This document shows, in pieces, positions 1-8,394 of a DNA stretch of 64,000 nt. The position numbers and the translations under genes are program-made. Under the pieces are notes generated by a model. That model worked only from the letters and a program-made list of their open reading frames with translations. It was not told the origin of the DNA and searched no databases. This DNA is from Odoribacter sp. AF15-53 (lineage in GTDB: Bacteria > Bacteroidota > Bacteroidia > Bacteroidales > Marinifilaceae): assembly GCF_003479425.1 (NCBI RefSeq), contig NZ_QUHC01000003.1:372001-436000 (forward strand), written 5' to 3'. Position 1 is the stretch's first letter. Every line of letters begins with the position of its first letter.

Positions 1-423
1 TTCTTCTCGACTCTGTTGACCGCGGGAAGTTCCGCTTACAATCTTTTTGAGAAATACAAATCAACGGTAGATTCGCTTTCCTCCAACTTGATGCCGATGT
101 TAAGGATTTCCGAGGCCTACTATATCGCCGCGGAATGCGAACCGGAACCGGAAGAAGGGATGCAATGGTTGAATCAGGTATTAGTTCATCGTGGTGTTAA
201 AGAAATGACAAATAGTAGTTTGCTGGCCAGCACGTTGGAAAAAGAATATATTCGAGAATTTTGGGGTGAAGGACAACTCTTTTATTATTATAAACGATTG
301 AAATATAGTGAGATAATAGATTCAGATGACCCCCAGTATGTCAGTATGAGAACAATGGGGGTAGCCGAATACCAGCCCCAGATTCCGGAAAGCGAATCTA
401 AATACAATGATATGTATAACTAA
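1..423 (+). CDS. RagB/SusD-family nutrient-uptake lipoprotein, C-terminal part (locus A)
   Basis: The frame is open from the first base of the window, so the gene begins upstream and only about 140 C-terminal residues are seen. They carry the usual SusD ending: an M-L-R-I-S-E-A-Y-Y-I-A-A-E-C helix, a short TPR-like helix about internal repeats, then the E-F-W-G-E-G-Q-L-F-Y-Y-Y-K-R motif that matches the E-x-Q-x-F-x-x-K-R ending of the three other SusD proteins in this window. SusD proteins are surface lipoproteins that cap the SusC barrel and bind the ligand. It lies 17 bp before a DUF4843-like gene, as in loci B, C and D, so a SusC gene is expected just upstream. Family call is firm; the ligand is unknown. 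Confidence 0.9.
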   Translation, partial: FFSTLLTAGSSAYNLFEKYKSTVDSLSSNLMPMLRISEAYYIAAECEPEPEEGMQWLNQVLVHRGVKEMTNSSLLASTLEKEYIREFWGEGQLFYYYKRLKYSEIIDSDDPQYVSMRTMGVAEYQPQIPESESKYNDMYN

Positions 424-440
424 CAATAATTATCATCGCT

Positions 441-1208
441 ATGAAATATTTGTTTTTTCTTTACATGCTAGCTCTGGTACTGTGTTGCGGATGCGAGCAT
501 ACGGAATTGGATTGTTATGAAGGAGGAAGTTCGGTTTATTTCTCTAAAGAAAGTTTTCGAATTTCGGGAGATACCTTACGATATGATACTTGGGGTGTTA
601 TTGACGGGGACATCAAGGAACAGACCTTCAAACTGCCTATTTATCTTTTTGGAACCGTGACGGATTACGACAGGAAAATCAAAATTCGTACGGAATTATG
701 TGATGTAGATACGCTTCGTGCAGAAGTCAACGAGGATTTCCGTCCCATCCCCACGGAAGTCATCTTGCCGGCAAATAGCAACGAAACATACTTGGAAATT
801 ATCATGTTGCGGAGCGAAAAATTGAAGCAATATAACCGGATATTTACGGTTGTTATCGAGGAGAATGAAGAGTTCAACTCGGAATACAACTGGCGTAAGG
901 ATCGTGACGGGAATAGTTATTTCCTCGGGCATAGCATGACAATCATTGTGAGCGAGAATTTTCCGAAGCCCTGGTGGTGGGATGGGAATGGTGTGCGGTA
1001 TTTTGGAGAGTGGAGTTACCTTAAAGCCGACCTAATTTGTACGTTGTGCAATATTCACCGGACCGAATTTATCGGTAAGATGGTTATTCCGGATTCCAAA
1101 CTCAAGTATTACGGTAAAAAGGTGCAACGTTGGTTGAACGCCCAAGAGTCTCCCTACTTGGAGGAAGACGGAACTCCGATGGTAATGGGTGAAGATGCTC
1201 AGGACTAG
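441..1208 (+). CDS. DUF4843-like lipoprotein (locus A)
   Basis: A 255-residue exported protein with a short hydrophobic N-terminus and a lipobox ending in Cys near residue 18 (L-C-C-G-C). The body is beta-rich, resembling the DUF4843 proteins that follow susD in many Bacteroidales loci. About two thirds along is a K-P-W-W-W-D-G motif followed by a Y-F-G-E-W-S stretch; loci B and D have similar motifs at the same place. The function of DUF4843 is not known; its position suggests an accessory surface lipoprotein of the SusCD complex. It starts 17 bp after susD and ends 28 bp before the PKD-like gene, so the genes are co-transcribed. Confidence 0.8.
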   Translation: MKYLFFLYMLALVLCCGCEHTELDCYEGGSSVYFSKESFRISGDTLRYDTWGVIDGDIKEQTFKLPIYLFGTVTDYDRKIKIRTELCDVDTLRAEVNEDFRPIPTEVILPANSNETYLEIIMLRSEKLKQYNRIFTVVIEENEEFNSEYNWRKDRDGNSYFLGHSMTIIVSENFPKPWWWDGNGVRYFGEWSYLKADLICTLCNIHRTEFIGKMVIPDSKLKYYGKKVQRWLNAQESPYLEEDGTPMVMGEDAQD

Positions 1209-1236
1209 CTCATTGTTAAACTTAAAAAAATGTAAT

Positions 1237-2847
1237 ATGAAGCAACTTTCATTATATATATTCTTACTCCTGCTAGCGGTGGCCTGCTATGATGACTTGG
1301 GCAATTATGACTACACGGAACTGAACTCGGTTACCGTTGATAGCATTCGTTCCAATTGGTATGAAAAATATTCATATGCGGATACCTTGAAAATCAATCC
1401 TGTATTGAATCTTGCTCTTGGCGGATCGGAAGATCACTTGAAATTCGAATGGAAACTGATGCCTTTGCATGCGCGGTATAACAAAGATTCCATTCCGGTG
1501 GAGGAGCAAAAAGCAGGATATATTATCGGGAGAGAAAAGAACCTTGCTTACCCGCTGGTAGAAAAACCGGGCGATTACGCTGGTTTCTTTTACGTGAAAG
1601 ACACGCTTACGGGTGTTTCTTATAAGACCGATTTTTACGTGAGATTGCGTACTGCCGTGAGTGACGGTTGGATGGTGTTGTGTGAGGAAGCTGGGAAGGC
1701 CCGGTTGGATATGATTTCTTATACTTCCGAAAATGAAAAATTAGTTTCACACAACATCTGGGAAGGACTCGGGATGGAGCTCGGGAAACCCTACAAGTTG
1801 GTTTACAATTATAATCGTACCTTCGGGACCTCCCGTTTGGCATATTGTGAGGCGGGAACCTTTAACCTGGATCCCGAAACGTTACAACCTTCCGAGGAAA
1901 ACAACATGATTTGGCAATTCAGCGAGAATCCCGATAAGGTAGAGATTGTCGGTGGGATTACAATGATGAATTCAGACCCGAGAAGAGAAATCGTGGTAAC
2001 ATCCGAGGGAGAACTTTTTTGGCGAAATTATGATGATCTCATAAATGGGATACAATTTACCTTCCCCGTGAACAAATTGGAAAAGAGTGACGAATACTTT
2101 AAAGTTTCCCGTCATATCGGGTACAAACCTAATTATAGTTGGCCCAACACTTGTTCCGTTATTCTTTATGATGAAACGAATCGTCGTTTCTTGGCTTTGG
2201 AAAGTATGGGGAAGAAAGATTGGTGGGGAGATGTTACTTATGAAGCCAAAGATTATCCTAACGTGTTGTCCTTCACGGGAGGTACGGCTGATTATGATGC
2301 AAATACCGGTAAAGACTTGGTACACATGGAGGGTACTCGGGAAGGATATGTATTCGCCGTGTTGAAAACACCCGGAACCGAAGATTATGACATTTACGGC
2401 ATGATCACCAACATTGATTATAAAGTGGAAAGGACTCATTACCTGCGTCTGCTTCCTGCCAATGGTGACAAGATTATCCATTTCGCTTTTCATCCTGTTT
2501 TCCGTATCCTTTATTACGCCACGGAGCAAGGCGACGTGTATCAATTTAACCTCAGTACACCGGAAAAGAAAGCCGAGAAAATTCTTTCTTTCCCCGGCGA
2601 GCGTATATCGGTCATGAAATTTCAATGTCCGGTAGCTTATGTGGCATACGAACCTTGGGAACGCGCACGGGAATATTGGTTGTACGTGGCTGGATACGAC
2701 ACGGCTTGCGAGGAAAGTGTCAGTGGCGTTTTAAGAATGTTTGATTTTCCGCAACAAACATCTGCTCCCGTGTTACAACAGGAAATCAAACAATTGGGAA
2801 AAATAATAGATATTGCTTATAGATTTAAAAACGATTATAAAAAATGA
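1237..2847 (+). CDS. PKD-like family surface lipoprotein (locus A)
   Basis: A 536-residue lipoprotein. I chose the ATG at 1237 because it is followed at once by a lipoprotein signal (M-K-Q-L-S then a hydrophobic stretch and A-V-A-C); the frame could open earlier at 1189, but that would add 16 residues overlapping the previous gene. After the Cys comes Y-D-D-L-G-N-Y-D-Y, a tag shared almost exactly with the matching proteins of loci B and C. The N-terminal about 150 residues look like a PKD/Ig-like domain, and the rest looks like a beta-propeller-like repeat region (inference from composition). Function unknown; probably a surface ligand-binding subunit. It overlaps the next gene by four bases (ATGA), indicating translational coupling. 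Confidence 0.8.
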   Translation: MKQLSLYIFLLLLAVACYDDLGNYDYTELNSVTVDSIRSNWYEKYSYADTLKINPVLNLALGGSEDHLKFEWKLMPLHARYNKDSIPVEEQKAGYIIGREKNLAYPLVEKPGDYAGFFYVKDTLTGVSYKTDFYVRLRTAVSDGWMVLCEEAGKARLDMISYTSENEKLVSHNIWEGLGMELGKPYKLVYNYNRTFGTSRLAYCEAGTFNLDPETLQPSEENNMIWQFSENPDKVEIVGGITMMNSDPRREIVVTSEGELFWRNYDDLINGIQFTFPVNKLEKSDEYFKVSRHIGYKPNYSWPNTCSVILYDETNRRFLALESMGKKDWWGDVTYEAKDYPNVLSFTGGTADYDANTGKDLVHMEGTREGYVFAVLKTPGTEDYDIYGMITNIDYKVERTHYLRLLPANGDKIIHFAFHPVFRILYYATEQGDVYQFNLSTPEKKAEKILSFPGERISVMKFQCPVAYVAYEPWERAREYWLYVAGYDTACEESVSGVLRMFDFPQQTSAPVLQQEIKQLGKIIDIAYRFKNDYKK

Positions 2848-3920
2848 AACATTTTCTACTATTAACAGGCATCATCTTTTGTCTTTGGGGACAGAATACC
2901 GTTTATGCTCAAGTGTATGGAACTTATCCTCAAAATAACGCAACCCTCAGCCTGCTCCGGATCACCGGGGCGGGCGCACCGGATACGCTCGAAACGGTTA
3001 CAATTAAGAACGGGCGTTTCCATTTCACGACCCGACCGCAAGAGGCCGGAATTTATAGCCTGGTATTGCACGATATCGGCTGGGCTTATCCCGTGTTGTT
3101 GGAAAAGGGAAAAAATAAGATACTCATCTCTGAAGCTGCAACTATACAATTGGAAAATACGAAATTGCAACGACAGGTCAAGGCTTGTAGTGATGAACTC
3201 AAAAAATTGAATGAAGAACTAGTCGCGACAATAAAGCAATTGCAGCAAGAGAAAGTCGAGAACAAGCAGCAGGCTTTAAAAGAGAAACAATTGAATCTCG
3301 AAGGGCAAGTCGATAGCTTGCTGGCGCGCTACATTCGGGCTAATAAAAACAACATGGCGGGTCTTCTTCTTGTTTGGGATAAGATGGATTGGGTGGATTT
3401 CCAGAAGTTGGAAAATCGCTATCGGCTATTGGACGAAAATATGCAAAACACCCCGATAGGTAAAGCTATCAGCAAGGAAATAGATCGGCGTTGGTATTTG
3501 AAACCGGGGGGTATAGCCCGGGATTTTACCATGCCTGACACCGCGGGCAATCCGGTCACGTTATCAACCATTAAGGCAAAAGTGAAAATCCTTGATTTCT
3601 GGGCATCGTGGTGTGTGCCTTGTAGAGCTGCAAATAAAAGACTGATACCTTTATATGAGAAATATAAAGATAAGGGTTTGGAAATCATAGGTATATCTGT
3701 TGATCGTGATGCCGCGCAATGGAAAATGGCTATAAAAAAAGATGCTTGCGGGTGGATTCAGTTATCCGAACTGAAAGCAACTCCCGATGCCGTTTATTTG
3801 CGTTATAAAGCAACCAGCATACCCAGGTGGTTTGTATTAGACGAAAATAATCGGTGTGTTGCGACTGGTAACGATGATAAAGGGTTGGAAGAGATTGTGA
3901 TAAAAGAATTGGGACTTTAA
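2844..3920 (+). CDS. TlpA-family thiol-disulfide protein with N-terminal DUF4369-like domain (locus A, first)
   Basis: 358 residues. A signal peptide ends at Y-A-Q (about residue 23). A DUF4369-like beta domain (residues about 25-105) is followed by a charged helical linker rich in Lys, Glu and Gln, then an AhpC/TSA-TlpA thioredoxin domain (about 220-358). The active site is W-A-S-W-C-V-P-C, with Cys257 and Cys260. The conserved cis-Pro region is present as T-S-I-P-R-W. The protein should act in the periplasm or outer-membrane inner face as a thiol reductase or disulfide isomerase. The gene overlaps the PKD-like gene by four bases and is followed 13 bp later by a second TlpA gene. The C-V-P-C pair differs from the C-G-P-C of its neighbour, which would be expected to change its redox potential. 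Confidence 0.88.
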   Translation: MKHFLLLTGIIFCLWGQNTVYAQVYGTYPQNNATLSLLRITGAGAPDTLETVTIKNGRFHFTTRPQEAGIYSLVLHDIGWAYPVLLEKGKNKILISEAATIQLENTKLQRQVKACSDELKKLNEELVATIKQLQQEKVENKQQALKEKQLNLEGQVDSLLARYIRANKNNMAGLLLVWDKMDWVDFQKLENRYRLLDENMQNTPIGKAISKEIDRRWYLKPGGIARDFTMPDTAGNPVTLSTIKAKVKILDFWASWCVPCRAANKRLIPLYEKYKDKGLEIIGISVDRDAAQWKMAIKKDACGWIQLSELKATPDAVYLRYKATSIPRWFVLDENNRCVATGNDDKGLEEIVIKELGL

Positions 3921-3933
3921 TATTGAGCATTAA

Positions 3934-5040
3934 ATGAATAAGATTGTGATCATATTTTTGGTGGGTGTGATTTCGTTTATGATGGGTTGTAAATCTGATG
4001 GATACTCTGTTGATGTTTTTATAGAGAATAACGAACGGGCGGCTGTAAAGATAGTATCGTTGGGAGTGGACGGCCAAGAGGAAATACTAGCTTCGGGCGA
4101 GGTCGTAGATGGATCGTTTCATTTTTCCGGTCACGTTGACTCTCCTCGGATTTGTTTTGTGACGATTTCAGGTGTAACGGGTCGCGTTCCTTTGATATTG
4201 GAAAATGAATGCTATCGAGTAACAATTCATTCGAAAGAAGTTGTTGATTCTCAAAATTTTACCATCGAGGGCGGGCGGTTGCAAGCTATTAGAAATGAAC
4301 TACGTGATGGCGAGAAAGTGACCCATCACGTTCGTGATTCTTTGGTAGAACTCTATCAGCAGTCAAGGGCGGTTATGGATGTTATCGAAATGTCTGTTAT
4401 ACGTAAGGAGTTAGATACATTAAGCGAGCAATATAATGCGCACGTCTTGGAATGTATCCGGGCTAATAATGATAACCTTGTAGGAGTGTCATTCGTGTAT
4501 GAACGCTTGAGACAGTTACCCTACAAGCAACTAAAAGCCCGTTATGAGTTGTTGACAGAGGCTATGCAAAATACCCCTGAAGGTAAAGTTGCTTCGCAAC
4601 GATTGGCGTGGTTGGGTAGTATGCAACCTGGTAATCAATTTTTGGATTTCCGTCTTCCCTCGGTTTCTGGGGATACGATAACCTTGTCCGAATTAAAAGG
4701 GAAGGTGAAATTGATTGATTTCTGGGCTTCCTGGTGTGGTCCCTGTCGTTCGGAAAATCTTAATTTGTTACGGATTTATGAAAATTATAAAGATAAAGGG
4801 TGCGTTATTGTGTCTATTTCGATGGATACCGATAGAAAAGCTTGGGAAGAAGCAATTAATGAAGATAAACTTCCTTGGCTGCAACTTTCTGATTTAAAAG
4901 GTATCGGAAAGGGTGTGGCTCGACAATATAACATCCAAGCGATACCGCAAACTTATATCCTTGATGCGGAGAATAAGGTTATCGCTGTCGGTTTGAGAGG
5001 AAAAGCTCTTGAAGAAACTATTGATAAAGCGATGCAATAA
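3934..5040 (+). CDS. TlpA-family thiol-disulfide lipoprotein (locus A, second)
   Basis: 368 residues, with a lipobox ending at Cys19 (M-M-G-C), so it is anchored as a lipoprotein, unlike its upstream paralogue with a cleavable signal. A DUF4369-like N-terminal domain is followed by a helical linker and a TlpA thioredoxin domain with W-A-S-W-C-G-P-C (Cys268 and Cys271). The linker segments of the two paralogues align (both contain A-R-Y or a-R-Y-E-L-L followed by M-Q-N-T-P), pointing to a tandem duplication. It is the last gene of locus A; the next gene is an unrelated exporter after a 131-bp gap. Likely role: periplasmic thiol redox step acting on whatever the SusCD complex imports (inference). 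Confidence 0.88.
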   Translation: MNKIVIIFLVGVISFMMGCKSDGYSVDVFIENNERAAVKIVSLGVDGQEEILASGEVVDGSFHFSGHVDSPRICFVTISGVTGRVPLILENECYRVTIHSKEVVDSQNFTIEGGRLQAIRNELRDGEKVTHHVRDSLVELYQQSRAVMDVIEMSVIRKELDTLSEQYNAHVLECIRANNDNLVGVSFVYERLRQLPYKQLKARYELLTEAMQNTPEGKVASQRLAWLGSMQPGNQFLDFRLPSVSGDTITLSELKGKVKLIDFWASWCGPCRSENLNLLRIYENYKDKGCVIVSISMDTDRKAWEEAINEDKLPWLQLSDLKGIGKGVARQYNIQAIPQTYILDAENKVIAVGLRGKALEETIDKAMQ

Positions 5041-5171
5041 AACCATTGGTAGGCAAGTATCTACCCGGTTTTTCCCTTTGGAATGTGGTTCGTGAAAGTT
5101 TCTTGTAAACCTCGAATTTGTGGTCAACCCGGATTTATTTTGTAATTTTACAACCTAAATTGGATGAGAAA

Positions 5172-6578
5172 ATGACTACAAAAGAGGTTGAGTGGGACGG
5201 TCTCCCCGTTCCGAGGCGGTATTGGGCGATTCTTGCGATTGCCATGGGCATCACGGTCTCCGTGCTGGACGGTACAATTGCCAATGTGGCGTTGCCGTCC
5301 ATCGCGGCGGACTTGAATGCAACCCCGTCGATGTCGATTTGGATCGTGAATGCTTATCAGTTGGCGATCGTGGTCTCCTTGTTATCCTTATCATCATTGG
5401 GAGATATTTTGGGATATCGTCGGGTATATATTGGTGGTTTGTTGATCTTTAGCGTGACCTCTCTGGCCTGTGCGCTTTCGAATTCGTTGTTGACGCTGAC
5501 TGTCGCCCGTGTGTTCCAGGGATTCGGTGCCGCGGCACTGGCTAGTGTAAATACTTCATTAATCCGGATTATTTATCCCCGAAGTCGTTTGGGGCGGGGG
5601 ATGGGAATTAACGCGTTGGTGGTTGCTGTTTCGGCAGCCGGGGGACCGACCATTGCGGCCGGAATCTTATCCGTTGCTTCCTGGCAATGGCTGTTCGCCA
5701 TAAACGTGCCGATCGTGATTGTTGCTTTGATCCTGTCGTTCAAGTTCCTTCCGGTGAACCCGCTCAAGAGAAGCGGGCGTAAGTTTGACTGGATCAGCGG
5801 GCTTATGAACGCGTTGACTTTCGGTTTGCTGATTTTCTCGATCGAGGGATTTACTCATGGCGTGAACCTCTCGGTTCTCCTTCCCGGGATTGCGGTCGTT
5901 TTGTTGATCGGCTATTTCTTCGTGCGCCGTCAGTTATCGCGGGAATATCCCTTGTTGCCTGTCGACCTGCTACGGATACCGATATTCTCGTTGTCCGTCG
6001 GGACCTCTGTGTGTTCCTTCGTGGCACAAATGTTGGCGATGGTATCTTTACCGTTCTTCTTGCAGCACACGTTAGGATTGGATGAGGTGGCAACCGGCTT
6101 GTTGCTTACCCCGTGGCCTTTGGCAACGATGGTAGCGGCACCCTTGGCAGGTCGGTTGATCGAGCGGGTTCACGCGGGGTTACTGGGAGGCGTGGGATTG
6201 ACGATCTTCGCCTTGGGGTTGTTTCTATTGGCGGTATTTGCCGATCAGGTGCCCAACGGCGTTATCGCCTTGTTCATGGTGATGTGTGGTTTTGGTTTCG
6301 GTTTGTTTCAAACGCCCAACAATAGTATATTAATTTCTTCGGCACCCCAGAACCGGAGTGGTGGGGCGAGCGGAATGTTGGGCATGGCCCGGTTAACCGG
6401 ACAGACCACGGGAGCCTCGTTGGTGGCCTTGATGTTTGTTGTCTTTCCGGTTGGTGGAACTTATGCCTCCCTGTATTTTGCCGGAGGGTTTGCCACGCTT
6501 GCCGCTATTGTCAGTTTTAGCCGGGTGTCACTTCCCGAACCGGAATTATTACGGGGGAATGCGAAGAAAAAAGGATAG
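5172..6578 (+). CDS. MFS transporter, DHA2 family (14 TM, EmrB/QacA type)
   Basis: 468 residues counted from the ATG at 5172. The frame opens earlier (5118, TTG) but the added residues look like untranslated leader, while M-T-T-K-E starts a normal cytoplasmic N-terminus. About 14 hydrophobic segments are visible. The L-D-G-T-I-A-N-V-A-L-P motif in TM1 is the DHA2 hallmark (antiporter motif D1), and R-V-F-Q-G-F-G-A-A in TM4 is the usual motif B/C region. DHA2 proteins export drugs, dyes or other amphiphiles in exchange for protons. No membrane-fusion or outer-membrane partner is adjacent. The gene is monocistronic or pairs with the following deacylase. GC content in this gene seems higher than in locus A, in line with the housekeeping block. 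Confidence 0.9.
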   Translation: MTTKEVEWDGLPVPRRYWAILAIAMGITVSVLDGTIANVALPSIAADLNATPSMSIWIVNAYQLAIVVSLLSLSSLGDILGYRRVYIGGLLIFSVTSLACALSNSLLTLTVARVFQGFGAAALASVNTSLIRIIYPRSRLGRGMGINALVVAVSAAGGPTIAAGILSVASWQWLFAINVPIVIVALILSFKFLPVNPLKRSGRKFDWISGLMNALTFGLLIFSIEGFTHGVNLSVLLPGIAVVLLIGYFFVRRQLSREYPLLPVDLLRIPIFSLSVGTSVCSFVAQMLAMVSLPFFLQHTLGLDEVATGLLLTPWPLATMVAAPLAGRLIERVHAGLLGGVGLTIFALGLFLLAVFADQVPNGVIALFMVMCGFGFGLFQTPNNSILISSAPQNRSGGASGMLGMARLTGQTTGASLVALMFVVFPVGGTYASLYFAGGFATLAAIVSFSRVSLPEPELLRGNAKKKG

Positions 6579-6605
6579 CGGGATCGTTTCGTCTTCTTTT
6601 TTCTA

Positions 6606-6613
6606 TACTTTTG
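6606..6613 (+). promoter_or_regulatory. Candidate Bacteroidetes -7 box before the PagL-like gene
   Basis: TACTTTTG matches the TAnnTTTG consensus of the Bacteroidota primary sigma factor and sits 40 bp before the start codon at 6654. No clean TTTG -33 box is seen at the usual distance, so the call is tentative. Confidence 0.4.
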
Positions 6614-6653
6614 TGTCCGAACCTTGCGGACTTTTTAGACTCGGTAGACAGAT

Positions 6654-7883
6654 ATGAAGAAACGGATTTTGAGAACGATTGTTTTTGTGGGAATAATGCT
6701 TGTTGTGCTTGCCCCGTGCGTGTTCGGACAGGAGAGTGATAGCTCGAATATATCGTCTCCTCGCAAATTCGTTCATGGATTGAGAGTCGAGTGGCGTCCG
6801 GAGTATATTTTCCCGACTCACTCTTTTTTAAGTGGTGACAATCCGGAGGGGAAGATTATCCGCGGATCTTTTTCAACCCACGTGAAGTATCTATTCCGGT
6901 ATAGCCCGGAGAGTGTTATCGGTCGTGTTTACGGGGATGTTTATCAAGGTGTCGGTTTGGGATATTATACTTTGGGAGAGCCTGATTTGTTGGGTAACCC
7001 GTTAGCATTTTATTTATTCCAAGGAGCCCGTATTGCTCGATTGGCTCCCCGTTTATCTTTTAACTACGAGTGGAATCTGGGTTTGTCTTCGGGGTGGAAA
7101 CCTTATGATTCCTACGACAACTCGTTCAACCGGATGATCGGATCGAAGGTAAACGCGTATATTAACGCTAATTTTTATCTTCGTTGGGAATTCTTTCCGG
7201 GGATCAGTTTAACCTCGGGTATCACCTTGTCGCATTTTTCCAATGGTAATACCCGGATTCCGAATGCCGGATTGAACTCGATCGGGGGAAATTTCGGGTT
7301 GGAGTGTGATTTTTACCGGAAGAAAGACGTGACGTCCTTGAAAGAAGAGAGCGTTTTTCGGGACTTGGCGTTCCGTCGTCATTTCAGTTATGATTTCGTG
7401 GTTTTCGGTTCATGGCACCAGCAATTGATGAAGGTCAGCGATGGTTATACTCCTTCGCCCGAGTATTACCCGGTGTTCGGGTTCAATTTTGCTCCCATGT
7501 ATAATTTGAATTATAGATTCCGTTGTGGCGTGTCGTTAGACGGTACGTATGATGGGGGTGCTAACTTGTACACGCGGTATGACGTGTACGGGACGATTGA
7601 TAAATCTGAAATTCTCCGACCGGATTTGTCCGAACAATTCTCTCTGGGGCTTTCGGCCCGTGCAGAATACGTGATGCCTTTCTTTACCTTGGGCGTCGGG
7701 ATGGGAACAAACTTTATCGGTAAAGGAGATATGCGAGTTTTCTATCAGGTACTCACGTTGAAGATTGCCGTCTCCCGGTCAGCCTTTTTGCACGTGGGGT
7801 ATAATCTTCGGGAATTCAGTGAACCTAATTACCTGATGTTAGGGGTCGGATTCCGGCTAAATGGTAAATACACGGCTTTTTAA
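6654..7883 (+). CDS. Acyloxyacyl hydrolase / PagL-like outer-membrane lipid A deacylase
   Basis: 409 residues with a signal peptide ending at V-F-G-Q (about residue 26). The body is an alternating beta pattern with many Gly, Tyr and aromatic residues, as in a small outer-membrane barrel, followed by further strands. The H-F-S-N motif at His194-Ser196 matches the His/Ser catalytic pair of PagL, which removes the 3-O-acyl chain from lipid A. In PagL the acidic third residue lies 14 positions after the His; here that position is Asn208, so either another residue serves or the mechanism differs. The protein is larger than PagL, as is usual for Bacteroidales members annotated as acyloxyacyl hydrolase. 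Probable role: lipid A remodelling in the outer membrane. Confidence 0.75.
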   Translation: MKKRILRTIVFVGIMLVVLAPCVFGQESDSSNISSPRKFVHGLRVEWRPEYIFPTHSFLSGDNPEGKIIRGSFSTHVKYLFRYSPESVIGRVYGDVYQGVGLGYYTLGEPDLLGNPLAFYLFQGARIARLAPRLSFNYEWNLGLSSGWKPYDSYDNSFNRMIGSKVNAYINANFYLRWEFFPGISLTSGITLSHFSNGNTRIPNAGLNSIGGNFGLECDFYRKKDVTSLKEESVFRDLAFRRHFSYDFVVFGSWHQQLMKVSDGYTPSPEYYPVFGFNFAPMYNLNYRFRCGVSLDGTYDGGANLYTRYDVYGTIDKSEILRPDLSEQFSLGLSARAEYVMPFFTLGVGMGTNFIGKGDMRVFYQVLTLKIAVSRSAFLHVGYNLREFSEPNYLMLGVGFRLNGKYTAF

Positions 7884-8014
7884 TTTCTTTTTCGGAAAGC
7901 ATTTGATCTTGATGTGGAGATAGCTCTGTTGCATAAGGGGTTATCCGGGGAAATCCTCGTGATGAAAGGGGAAGTATATGTAGATTTAATACCGGAATTT
8001 AACAAGTATAGTGT

Positions 8015-8165
8015 ATGACTACTGTACGAGTAGTTGATATCATCTTTTAGAAAACTTTTAATTACCTTTTATGAATCTTATTATAATAGGGTTCATATAG
8101 GGTTTGTATAGGGTTCGTATAGGGTTCATGAAGGTAATGATACACTATTCATCAAGTAGTATGCA
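8015..8165. repeat. Intergenic inverted-repeat element with four 11-bp units, copy 1
   Basis: Four consecutive 11-bp units at 8088-8131 read aGGGTTCATAT, aGGGTTTGTAT, aGGGTTCGTAT and aGGGTTCATGA. They are flanked by an imperfect inverted repeat: ATTACCTTTTATGAA at 8061-8075 pairs with TTCATGAAGGTAAT at 8125-8138. Outside lie GAGTAGTTGAT (8028-8038) and ATTCATCAAGTAGT (8147-8160). A second copy with the same layout but different unit sequence is at 49380-49518. Boundaries are approximate. Confidence 0.65.
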
Positions 8166-8272
8166 TGTAATAATGTATTACTTTTTATTGTATAATAGAT
8201 GTTTAGAATAGGACTTTCCGATGGTTTGGAAAAAACGTTAAGGGCCGTTCGGGAAAAGTTAAGTATTTTAAC

Positions 8273-8302
8273 CGACACGTGTCGTTATATTCATTATATT
8301 TG
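8273..8302 (+). promoter_or_regulatory. dnaE promoter -7 box with an adjacent 12-bp palindrome
   Basis: TATATTTG at 8295-8302 is a perfect TAnnTTTG -7 box. Just upstream, at 8273-8284, is the perfect palindrome CGACACGTGTCG, where the -33 region would lie. It could be an operator; no regulator is identified. The start codon follows at 8395, giving a leader of about 85 bases. Confidence 0.5.
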
Positions 8303-8394
8303 TTCCTATGTTGTTTTAAGGAATAGTCATGTTTCTTGTCGTTGAGATTCAGGATGTTCTGAAATTGTCTGATATTTAATTAATAGGAGATTTT

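Larger units (their letters stand above)
7884..8394. other. 511-bp intergenic region between the PagL-like gene and dnaE
   Basis: No credible coding frame is visible. It holds the first copy of an intergenic repeat element (8015-8165) and the dnaE promoter region (8273-8302), described separately. The rest is AT-rich without other structure that I can support. Confidence 0.7.

Noticed and set aside
1972..2625. A 217-codon minus-strand frame inside the locus A PKD-like gene
   Set aside because: It is antisense to a convincing lipoprotein gene and has no recognisable domain or leader.
8088..8132. The 11-bp units as a CRISPR array
   Set aside because: The units are only 11 bp with no spacers between them, and no cas gene is in the window.
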